Shown here in pieces: positions 1 to 5,438 of a stretch of DNA of 7,568 bases. The position numbers and the translations under genes are program-made. Origin of the DNA: Verrucomicrobiota bacterium (GTDB lineage Bacteria; Verrucomicrobiota; Verrucomicrobiia; Chthoniobacterales; UBA10450); assembly GCA_003219225.1 (NCBI GenBank), contig QHPZ01000182.1, forward strand, positions 1-7,568, in the 5' to 3' direction. The notes under the pieces were generated by a model. That model searched no databases and was not told the origin of the DNA. It was given only the letters and a program-made list of their open reading frames with translations. Numbering within the stretch: position 1 is the stretch's first letter; each line of letters starts with the position of its first letter.

Positions 1-350
1 ACGACACGTTCCAGATCCCCGCTCTCGGCCACGACCAGTGCAGTGAGCAATTTTTCCGTGCTTGCCGGCGGCCGTAATTGGTCAGGATTTTTCTCGTACA
101 ACACCTCGCCGCTATGGGCGTTCACGACGATGACGGAACTCGCCGAGGTCGCGGGGACTGTGGTCGGAATGGTTGGAACGAGCGCCGGTTCCGGCGATTC
201 GCTCGGCTTGGTCGTCGCGCGATGCTTGCGCTTGGATGTTTGCCGGTGCGGCGGCACGTCGGTCGGCGTGACTGCGTTGGCATCTTCGTCTTGCGCTGGA
301 GTTGTCGGGGTCGCGGCGAGCGAGCAAAACGCGATCGCGGAGAAGCGGAT
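1..350 (-). CDS. D-alanyl-D-alanine carboxypeptidase (peptidase S11), 5' part only
   Basis: This is the N-terminal part of a serine-type penicillin-binding carboxypeptidase (DacA/PBP5-like), an enzyme that trims the terminal D-alanine from peptidoglycan pentapeptides outside the cytoplasmic membrane. The segment VIVVNAHSGEVLYEKN followed by PPASTEKLLTALV is the family's characteristic start of the catalytic domain. The nucleophile is the Ser of the SxxK motif (STEK), encoded at 62-51. Before it come a hydrophobic signal-like stretch (IRFSAIAFCSLAA, from about 350) and some 55 residues rich in Pro, Thr, Ala and Lys, probably a periplasmic spacer. The gene runs off the left edge, so the SxN and KTG motifs are not visible. 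The start is a problem: the frame is open up to a TGA just above 383, yet it has no ATG, GTG or TTG before the signal-like segment. The first canonical start is GTG at 257, which would remove the signal. I put the boundary at an ATC codon (350) only as an approximation. It lies just downstream of the glyoxalase gene on the same strand, so co-transcription is likely. Confidence 0.8.
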   Translation of the reverse strand, partial: MRFSAIAFCSLAATPTTPAQDEDANAVTPTDVPPHRQTSKRKHRATTKPSESPEPALVPTIPTTVPATSASSVIVVNAHSGEVLYEKNPDQLRPPASTEKLLTALVVAESGDLERV

Positions 351-415
351 CCAGGCCTGAAGAAAGTTATTGCTTGGAAGTTCTCAGGCAAGCAACTAAG
401 TCGCCGCGGCCTTGC

Positions 416-802
416 CTACAGATCGCTCCCGCGCTGGATCAACTCAATTTCGTAGCCTTCGGGCGCGTCAATGAACGCGATCAGGCTGCCGCCCTCGGTC
501 CGGTGTGGACCATCAGAAAGCGGATGACCTTTGGCCGCTGCTTCGCGTGCAAACTTCTCCAAGTCGTCGACTTCGAAGGCGAGATGGGTCAGATCGGGCC
601 CAACGATCACCGGGCCGCTCTCGTCGAATTTGCACAGCTCGATTTCTTCGTCGCTCTGCGGCGCCTTGAGAAAGACAAGCTGCGAGCCGCGGCCGGAGGT
701 GTGCCGCCGAATCTCTTGTAATCCGATGACATCCTTGTAAAACGCGACGGTCTTTTCCAGATCGGTCACCCGATAGCGTGTGTGTAGGAGTTTCTTGACC
801 AT
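416..802 (-). CDS. gloA: Glyoxalase I-like VOC family protein (lactoylglutathione lyase)
   Basis: A 128-residue single-module vicinal oxygen chelate protein that resembles bacterial glyoxalase I, which isomerises the methylglyoxal-glutathione hemithioacetal to S-lactoylglutathione in the cytoplasm. The start MVKKLLHTRYRVTDLEKTVAFY and the end EGYEIELIQRG match the two beta-alpha-beta-beta-beta halves of the family. The four metal ligands known from the E. coli enzyme (His5, Glu56, His74, Glu122) have clear counterparts here: His7, Glu55 (IEL), His73 (THLAF) and Glu120 (IEL). An active metal-dependent isomerase is therefore plausible. The length is close to the E. coli protein (135 aa). The ATG at 802 fits the conserved N-terminus, although no strong Shine-Dalgarno sequence precedes it. 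The TAG stop is about 30 bp above the open frame of the carboxypeptidase, on the same strand. Substrate is not certain: related VOC proteins act on other thiol adducts or as methylmalonyl-CoA epimerases, but the spacing and all four ligands favour glyoxalase I. Confidence 0.88.
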   Translation of the reverse strand: MVKKLLHTRYRVTDLEKTVAFYKDVIGLQEIRRHTSGRGSQLVFLKAPQSDEEIELCKFDESGPVIVGPDLTHLAFEVDDLEKFAREAAAKGHPLSDGPHRTEGGSLIAFIDAPEGYEIELIQRGSDL

Positions 803-854
803 CAGCTATCTTATTGCCCTGCTCGGCGATTAAATTCAAATTCGGCGAATCAAA
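803..854. promoter_or_regulatory. Divergent intergenic region between gloA-like gene and ubiX
   Basis: This 52-bp gap separates two genes read away from each other, so it should hold or overlap the promoters for both. It has an AT-rich core (about 829-840, TTAAATTCAAA) in otherwise GC-rich surroundings. I cannot place a convincing -35/-10 pair with 16-18 bp spacing on either strand. The call rests on gene arrangement and base composition only. Confidence 0.4.
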
Positions 855-1415
855 ATGAAACTCGTCATTGCCGCTACCGGCGCCAGCGGATCGATTTATC
901 TGCAGCGATTACTTGAGCAAATCGATTGCGCGGCCCACCAGGTGCATCTCGTCATGAGCGCGCACGCGGAACAAGTGGCGGCGCAGGAGCTGGACAAACT
1001 CAAGGTGCCCTCCGGCGTTGCGCGGCATTCCGAGAACGATTTGCAGGTGCCATTTGTCAGTGGCTCGGCGCGCTTTGACGCGATGGTGATCCTGCCGTGC
1101 TCAATGGCGACAATTGGCCGGATCGCCTCCGGCTCGAGCGACACGGCATTATTGCGCGCCGCCGATGTTTTTCTAAAGGAGCGCCGCAAATTGATTCTCG
1201 TGCCGCGCGAGACGCCATGGAGCCTCATCCACGCGCGGAACATCGTCACGCTGCTCGAAGCCGGCGCGATTGTGCTGCCGGCGATCCCGTCGTTTTACAG
1301 CCGGCCAAAATCGTTGGTTGATCTTGTCGATACGGTGGTCTGGCGTGTTCTCGATCAGATCGGTCTGCCGAGCGCGCGCGCTTATCGCTGGGCACAGCAG
1401 TCGGAGCAAAGTTGA
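855..1415 (+). CDS. ubiX: UbiX family flavin prenyltransferase
   Basis: A 186-residue UbiX/Pad1-type enzyme, the usual length for the family. UbiX joins dimethylallyl phosphate to reduced FMN and so makes prenylated FMN, the cofactor of UbiD-type (de)carboxylases. The N-terminal FMN-binding loop is ATGASGSIY (residues 7-15). The central PCSMATIGRIASG (81-93) and RAADVFLKERRKL (101-113) are hallmark segments, followed by PRETPWSLIH (117-126) and FYSRP (147-151). Lys108, Glu119, Tyr148 and Arg164 correspond, at a constant offset of 21, to Lys129, Glu140, Tyr169 and Arg185 of Pseudomonas UbiX, the dimethylallyl-phosphate-binding and catalytic residues. The protein should be active and soluble, in dodecameric form as in the family. 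The ATG fits the conserved N-terminus; no clear Shine-Dalgarno sequence is seen. Its stop overlaps the start of the next gene (TTGA), so the two are probably translationally coupled. No ubiD partner lies in the window. Confidence 0.95.
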   Translation: MKLVIAATGASGSIYLQRLLEQIDCAAHQVHLVMSAHAEQVAAQELDKLKVPSGVARHSENDLQVPFVSGSARFDAMVILPCSMATIGRIASGSSDTALLRAADVFLKERRKLILVPRETPWSLIHARNIVTLLEAGAIVLPAIPSFYSRPKSLVDLVDTVVWRVLDQIGLPSARAYRWAQQSEQS

Positions 1416-2059
1416 AGATTGAAGGCTGGCGGGCGCGATTGTTGGTCGCACTCACATTTCCACTGCTCAAACTCTGGATCCGCACCTTGCTGATCGAGAT
1501 CGACGACCGCGGCGGCTTGCAGAAGGCGCCGGGGACCAAACGCTATATTGGTGCGCTCTGGCATAATCGGCTTTTGCTGATCGCGCACGTGCTCTGGAGG
1601 TTCACGCCGGTGCGTCGCGGCGGCGCGGCGCTCATCAGCGCCAGTCGCGATGGGTCGTTGATCGCCGATGTGGTGCAGCGTTACGGCTTTCAGCCCGTCC
1701 GCGGCTCCAGTTCGCGACAGGGCACCGTCGCCCTTCTCCAACTCGCGGATGTTATCGCCTCGGGTCGCGATCCACTGATTACGCCCGACGGCCCGCGCGG
1801 ACCAGTCTATCGCCTCGGCGGCGGAATTATTTTTCTCGCGCAAAAGACGAACGTCCCCGTCCAACCACTTAATTTCGAATATTCGAGCTGCTGGCGTCTG
1901 AATAGCTGGGACCGCTTCATCATTCCAAAGCCGTTCTCGAAAGTGCGCGTGATTTTCGGCGAACCCCACCACGTAAGATCGACAACTACCGAAGAAGAAT
2001 TCGAAGCCGAGCGTCACCGGCTGGAACAGGTGATGATGTCGCTCGTCGAAATGCGCTGA
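1412..2059 (+). CDS. DUF374 family lysophospholipid acyltransferase-like protein
   Basis: A 215-residue protein of the DUF374 group in the lysophospholipid acyltransferase superfamily, probably a peripheral inner-membrane enzyme that moves an acyl chain onto a lipid or lipid A-type acceptor. The exact substrate is not known to me. Recognisable segments are ALWHNRLLL (48-56, with the presumed catalytic His51), SASRDGSLIADVVQRYGF (76-93), VRGSSSR (96-102), TPDGPRGP (124-131), and NSWDRFIIPKPFSKV near the C-terminus. A hydrophobic N-terminal stretch (about 10-28) could lie on the membrane. The usual HX4D acyltransferase box has no Asp here (His51, Leu56); as I remember it, this is normal for DUF374. 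The TTG start is supported by a GGAG at 1403-1406, five bases upstream, and by the 4-bp TTGA overlap with ubiX. A palindrome (2071-2125) follows the stop. Confidence 0.88.
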   Translation: MKIEGWRARLLVALTFPLLKLWIRTLLIEIDDRGGLQKAPGTKRYIGALWHNRLLLIAHVLWRFTPVRRGGAALISASRDGSLIADVVQRYGFQPVRGSSSRQGTVALLQLADVIASGRDPLITPDGPRGPVYRLGGGIIFLAQKTNVPVQPLNFEYSSCWRLNSWDRFIIPKPFSKVRVIFGEPHHVRSTTTEEEFEAERHRLEQVMMSLVEMR

Positions 2060-2070
2060 CTGCCTCTTCA

Positions 2071-2125
2071 CCCTCACCGGCGCTTCGCGTCGTCCTCTCC
2101 CTCAGGGAGAGGATTGAGGTGAGGG
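2071..2125. repeat. Nested inverted repeat, possible terminator
   Basis: Two nested inverted repeats fill the gap between the DUF374 gene and folD. The inner one is perfect: a 10-base arm TCCTCTCCCT (2093-2102), one base, then AGGGAGAGGA (2104-2113). The outer arms are CCCTCACC (2071-2078) and GGTGAGGG (2118-2125). The CTCTCCCTCAGGGAGAG core resembles a short intergenic repeat that I recall as widespread in several phyla. As RNA it would form a strong hairpin after the upstream stop codon, but no U-tract follows, so termination is only a possibility. Confidence 0.7.
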
Positions 2126-2172
2126 CGCATAGTGGGTTGGCATAGTGCAACTGCGCCTTGTAGTTTGCGCGC

Positions 2173-3051
2173 GTGAGCAACGTTATTGATGGCCGCGCCG
2201 TCGCCGAGAAAGTTTATGTCGATCTTCGCGGTGAGATTGCCACGCTCAAATCCAAGGAGATCACTCCGGGATTGGCCGTGGTTCTCGTCGGTGACGACCC
2301 GGCGTCGCGCGCGTATGTGCGTTCGAAAGACAAAATGAGTCGCGAGCTGGGTCTGTATTCGGTCAAGCTCGAGTTGCCCGCGGCGACGACGCAGAATGAA
2401 TTGCTCGCCCGGGTCGAGGAATTAAATCGTAATCCGCACATTCACGGGATCCTCGTGCAATCGCCGCCACCGAAACACATTGACGAAGCGGCAATCGTGC
2501 GCGCGCTCGATCCGCGAAAAGACGTGGATGGTTTTCATCCGCTTAACGTGGCCAAGCTCGCGCTCGGCGATCCGAGCGCTGTTGTGCCGTGCACGCCGCT
2601 CGGTGTGCAGCGAATGTTGATCGAGAGCAAGATCGACATCGCCGGTGCGCATGTTGTCATTCTCGGACGCAGCATGATCGTCGGAAAACCGCTCGCGCTT
2701 TTGCTCATGCAAAAAACCAAAGGCGGTGACGCGACCGTCACGGTCGTGCACTCGCGGAGCCGCAACCTAGAAGCGATCACGCGGTCGGCCGATATTTTGA
2801 TCGCGGCAATCGGCCGCGCCGGATTCGTCAAAGCTGAGCATGTCCGCGAAGGCGCAGTCGTTATCGATGTTGGGATCAATCGCGTGGATGATCCGGCGAA
2901 CGAGCGAGGTTATCGGCTCATTGGGGATGTTGCCTTTGACGAAGTTGCCGCGAAAGCCGCCGCCATCACGCCGGTGCCGGGCGGGGTCGGGCCGATGACA
3001 ATTGCGATGCTGATGGCGAACACGGTCAAGGCCGCGCGGCAGTCGCTGTAG
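2173..3051 (+). CDS. folD: Bifunctional methylenetetrahydrofolate dehydrogenase/cyclohydrolase FolD
   Basis: FolD interconverts 5,10-methylene-THF, 5,10-methenyl-THF and 10-formyl-THF with NADP, supplying one-carbon units for purines and formyl-Met. The 292-residue length is typical. Catalytic and folate-site residues can be placed: Tyr48 and Lys52 (YVRSK), Gln96 in ILVQSPPP, Asp119 in DVDGFHP, and PCTP (139-142). The NADP-binding Rossmann domain has GRSMIVGKP and SADILIAAIGRAGFV, and the C-terminal signature PVPGGVGPMT is intact. One oddity is the folate-site motif, VQSPPP instead of the usual VQLPLP. The GTG at 2173 is the first start after an in-frame TAG four codons upstream, so the start is well fixed, although no Shine-Dalgarno sequence is visible. 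The TAG stop sits inside the left arm of the palindromic element at 3047-3103. It may be transcribed from its own promoter or by read-through from the DUF374 gene 113 bp upstream. Confidence 0.97.
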   Translation: MSNVIDGRAVAEKVYVDLRGEIATLKSKEITPGLAVVLVGDDPASRAYVRSKDKMSRELGLYSVKLELPAATTQNELLARVEELNRNPHIHGILVQSPPPKHIDEAAIVRALDPRKDVDGFHPLNVAKLALGDPSAVVPCTPLGVQRMLIESKIDIAGAHVVILGRSMIVGKPLALLLMQKTKGGDATVTVVHSRSRNLEAITRSADILIAAIGRAGFVKAEHVREGAVVIDVGINRVDDPANERGYRLIGDVAFDEVAAKAAAITPVPGGVGPMTIAMLMANTVKAARQSL

Positions 3052-3103
3052 CCACGCGCTTGTGGCGCGTCGTTCCCGGACGGCTCACAGAGCCGTGGCT
3101 ACA
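3047..3103. repeat. Double-hairpin palindromic element (family member 1)
   Basis: The outer arms TGTAGCCACG (3047-3056) and CGTGGCTACA (3094-3103) are perfect 10-base inverted repeats. Inside are two smaller hairpins: GCCAC/GTGGC (3051-3055 and 3062-3066) and ACGGCT/AGCCGT (3080-3085 and 3091-3096, 5-base loop). The element lies between convergent genes. It contains the stop codon of folD on the left and the last five codons plus stop of the oxidoreductase on the right. The layout, with TGTAG and CTACA ends around two hairpins, matches the element at 5368-5428. It could act as a bidirectional terminator or be a REP/MITE-like mobile repeat. Confidence 0.75.
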
Positions 3104-4131
3104 ATCTCGCGCGTGAGCAGTCGCATCAGCATCGTGCTGAGCGGCGCAAAGCTGATGAGTTGGGACGCCATTCGCGGTGACAGAACCGCAGCACGCGCGA
3201 GCCGATTGATCCAGAGTCGGCCGCGATACATCGCCGCGTGCGCGCGGGCAAACTCGCGGATTGCACTTTGTCGATCCCCATCGTCGGCAACGATGCGCAC
3301 GATCGCTTCCGCCGCGAGTTCGCCCGAGCGCAAAGCGTAGAAAATTCCTTCACCCGTAAACGGCTCGACCACACGCGCGGCGTCTCCGATGAAAAACAGA
3401 TTGTTATGCGCAACCGGAACCGGCGCGCGCGTGAGCGGCGTGATGGTGCGCCACGATTGTTCGCGCGAAAGACTGAAACGACGTTCCGCCCATTCGCGCA
3501 AGGCAGAAATCGACGGCGGCGTGCCGACCAGGCACAGATTCAATCCCGTGTCGTTGACCGGCGCCTGGCCGGAATAACCTTCGGGCAGCAATTGCAGCAC
3601 GACGCGATTGCCGAAATCGTGTGGCAAGGGGATGTGCGCCTGCAGCGCGACGCGCTCCCGCTCAGGGCGAGGCAGCAAGTTGCACAAGCGCGCGACGGTC
3701 GAGTTGCGCCCGTCCGCGCCGACGAGACATCGCGCGCCGAAAGTTTGGCGAACAATGTCGATCTTCCAATTGCCGCCCCAGATTTTGGATACGGCGATGA
3801 GGACCGACTCTTCGCGAATCTCCGCGCCAAGCGCGCGCGCGCGCCGGAGCAGCAGATCATCGAACAAGCTGCGCTTGATCGCGATTTCAGCCTCATCGAC
3901 GAACTCGACGCGCTCGAGCCGGGCATGCGGCAGCGCGCGCACGCGATCGGCTACACCGAGCCGCCGCAGCACCGGCCAGCACGCCGGGTTCAAACAATCG
4001 CCACAGACTTTTTCGCGTGGAAATTTCTCGCGCTCGACCACAATCGTGCGCAAACCGGCGGCGGCACAAAAGGCCGCGCACGTTGACCCTGCGGGTCCGG
4101 CGCCGATGATCGCGACATCAAAAAGTTCCAT
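3085..4131 (-). CDS. FAD-dependent oxidoreductase, geranylgeranyl reductase-like
   Basis: A 348-residue flavoprotein of the PHBH-fold group that includes geranylgeranyl reductases. Members often saturate isoprenoid chains, but halogenases and hydroxylases share the fold, so the substrate is unknown. FAD-binding features are clear: a dinucleotide-binding GAGPAGS (10-16) after the first beta strand, Glu33 at the end of the second strand for the ribose, GADGRNS (138-144), and FFIGDAARVVEPFTGEGI (245-262), which contacts the flavin phosphate. PREKVCGDCLN (38-48) resembles the PRxKxCGG/D signature of the GGR family. There is no signal peptide; the C-terminal third is rich in Leu, Ala and Arg, as expected for a membrane-associated lipid-modifying enzyme. 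The ATG at 4131 sits directly before the FAD-binding strand, so the start is sound. The last five codons (VATAL) and stop come from the palindromic element at 3047-3103. The gene is divergent from the M50 protease gene and convergent with folD. Confidence 0.88.
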   Translation of the reverse strand: MELFDVAIIGAGPAGSTCAAFCAAAGLRTIVVEREKFPREKVCGDCLNPACWPVLRRLGVADRVRALPHARLERVEFVDEAEIAIKRSLFDDLLLRRARALGAEIREESVLIAVSKIWGGNWKIDIVRQTFGARCLVGADGRNSTVARLCNLLPRPERERVALQAHIPLPHDFGNRVVLQLLPEGYSGQAPVNDTGLNLCLVGTPPSISALREWAERRFSLSREQSWRTITPLTRAPVPVAHNNLFFIGDAARVVEPFTGEGIFYALRSGELAAEAIVRIVADDGDRQSAIREFARAHAAMYRGRLWINRLARAAVLSPRMASQLISFAPLSTMLMRLLTREIVATAL

Positions 4132-4166
4132 CGCGGATCAGTTTCCAGAGAAAGCGATCCGCCAGC

Positions 4167-4219
4167 AATGGAGTAGTGGAGTAGTGCGTTCGTGAGGCTC
4201 CATTCCTCCATCACTCCAA
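4167..4219. repeat. Imperfect inverted repeat of TGGAGTAG units
   Basis: The left part has two direct copies of TGGAGTAGT-like sequence (4169-4186). The right part, read on the opposite strand, carries related TGGAGTGATGGAGGAATGG units (about 4200-4218). By eye, about 15 of 20 bases match between the two arms, with a 13-base loop. The repeat sits in the divergent gap between the oxidoreductase and the M50 protease genes, where both promoters must lie. I recall similar TGGAGTAGTGGAG strings as common intergenic repeats in Verrucomicrobiota, which is memory and not tested. Confidence 0.55.
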
Positions 4220-4261
4220 TTCGTCGCTGGCGTGCGATGCATTAGCAGGCAAATTGCCGTG

Positions 4262-5350
4262 ATGGGCTGGTCACTTCCAATTTTTCGCGTGGCCGGGATC
4301 CAATTGCGGATTCACGTAACATTCTTGCTCCTGATCGCGTGGCTGGCGTTTGGTTATTATTCGGAAGGCGGCTCGGCGGCCGCGCTGGGCCGCGTGATTT
4401 TCATCTTGCTGCTGTTCGTGTGTGTGGTGTTGCACGAATTTGGACATGCTTTTGCGGCGAAAGGGTTCGGGATCAACACGCCCGATATCACACTGCTGCC
4501 GATCGGCGGGGTGGCGCGCCTGGAGCGGATGCCGGAAGAGCCGCTCCAGGAATTGGTCATCGCCATGGCCGGGCCGGCCGTCAACGTCGTCATCGCGCTG
4601 GCGTTGGCGCTCACGATCGACTGGCACGCGGTCATGGAACCGCGCGTGGTGGAGAGCCCGAATCTTGGCCTGCAGTTACTCGCGATGAACGTCTGGTTGC
4701 TCCTCTTCAATTTGCTGCCTGCCTTTCCGATGGATGGCGGCCGTGTCTTGAGGGCGCTGCTCGCGATCCGGATGCCATACGCGCGTGCCACACAGATCGC
4801 GGCGAACGTAGGCCAGGGATTTGCGTTCCTTTTCGGTTTTGCCGGGTTGCTTATTCCAAATCCTTTCCTCATTTTCATCGCGCTCTTTGTTTACATCGGT
4901 GCGTCACAGGAAGCAGCACTCGCGCAGATGAAGGACGTCTCGCGCCGCTTCCCCGTCTCGAGTGCGATGGTCCGGGAGTTTCGTTCGTTACCGGAGGATG
5001 CAACGTTGGAAGAAGCGGTCGACGCGTTGCTCGCGACTTCGCAGCACGATTTTCCGGTGATGGGCGATAACGGCAATGTCGCCGGCGTTTTGACCCGACA
5101 CGATCTGATCGCAGCGCTCCGCCGCGGTGATCCGCATATTCGCGTGGGCGAGGTGATGCGGCGCGATGTGCCGACGGTCACGACCGGGACGCGTTTTGAA
5201 GACGCGTTTCGGATCATGCAGGAATGCCATTGTCCGGCCGTGCCGGTGCTCGACAGCATGAAACGGCTCGTGGGTCTGCTCACGCCCGAGAACGTGACCG
5301 AATTGATGATGGTGCAATCGGCCATGCCACGGCGGCGGCCGGCGGCTTGA
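4262..5350 (+). CDS. Site-2 protease family (M50) membrane metalloprotease with two CBS domains
   Basis: An intramembrane zinc protease of about 362 residues. Such proteins cut membrane-bound substrates such as anti-sigma factors within the lipid bilayer; the substrate here is unknown. Numbered from the ATG at 4262, the zinc-binding HEFGH is at 58-62 in the hydrophobic segment VVLHEFGHAFAAK. The third ligand is Asp158 in NLLPAFPMDGGR. Hydrophobic segments lie at about 18-32, 43-62, 98-120, 138-155 and 183-215. Two CBS domains follow (about 228-290 and 295-350, with VSSAMVREF, FPVMGDNGNVAGVLTRHDL and VGEVMRRDV). They usually bind adenine nucleotides and regulate the protease. The frame also allows GTG at 4232 and GTG at 4259. 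I prefer ATG 4262 because MGWSLPIFRVAGI is the family's usual beginning; an AGG at 4247-4249 is spaced better for GTG 4259, so the true start may be either. The double-hairpin element separates it from uvrC. Confidence 0.93.
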   Translation: MGWSLPIFRVAGIQLRIHVTFLLLIAWLAFGYYSEGGSAAALGRVIFILLLFVCVVLHEFGHAFAAKGFGINTPDITLLPIGGVARLERMPEEPLQELVIAMAGPAVNVVIALALALTIDWHAVMEPRVVESPNLGLQLLAMNVWLLLFNLLPAFPMDGGRVLRALLAIRMPYARATQIAANVGQGFAFLFGFAGLLIPNPFLIFIALFVYIGASQEAALAQMKDVSRRFPVSSAMVREFRSLPEDATLEEAVDALLATSQHDFPVMGDNGNVAGVLTRHDLIAALRRGDPHIRVGEVMRRDVPTVTTGTRFEDAFRIMQECHCPAVPVLDSMKRLVGLLTPENVTELMMVQSAMPRRRPAA

Positions 5351-5367
5351 ACAGCGCGAACGAAATT

Positions 5368-5428
5368 TTGTAGGGCAGGCGTTTCGCCTGCCGATGTCGA
5401 CACGGCAAGCGGAGCGCTTGCCCTACAA
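5368..5428. repeat. Double-hairpin palindromic element (family member 2)
   Basis: The outer arms are TTGTAGGGCAGGCG (5368-5381) and CGCTTGCCCTACAA (5415-5428), complementary with one mismatch. Two perfect 8-bp hairpins lie within: GGCAGGCG-TTT-CGCCTGCC (5374-5392) and GGCAAGCG-GAG-CGCTTGCC (5404-5422). Between them is the palindrome TGTCGACA (5395-5402). The TGTAG and CTACA ends and the two-hairpin plan match the element at 3047-3103. It fills most of the gap between the M50 gene and uvrC and could fold as a cruciform or as RNA. Confidence 0.85.
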
Positions 5429-5438
5429 TTCTCAAGGC

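Noticed and set aside
386..417. Possible hairpin AGGCAAG/CTTGCCT between the glyoxalase and carboxypeptidase genes
   Set aside because: Only seven base pairs with an 18-base loop and no U-tract; too weak to call a terminator.
1382..2077. Minus-strand open frame of 231 codons opposite the DUF374 gene
   Set aside because: The plus strand encodes clear DUF374 signatures; the minus product has no family features and runs into the ubiX end and the palindrome.
3047..3103. CRISPR repeat or array
   Set aside because: Palindromes occur singly, with no regularly spaced direct repeats and no cas genes.
3107..3119. Shared CGCGCGTGAGCA string at the folD start and in the oxidoreductase 3' end
   Set aside because: Twelve GC-rich bases in a window full of CGCG strings; both copies lie in coding sequence, so chance is enough to explain it.
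3238..4086. Long plus-strand open frame (282 codons) opposite the oxidoreductase gene
   Set aside because: It is the antisense shadow of a GC-rich gene. Its product is Arg-rich without any recognisable motif, while the minus strand shows intact FAD-binding motifs.
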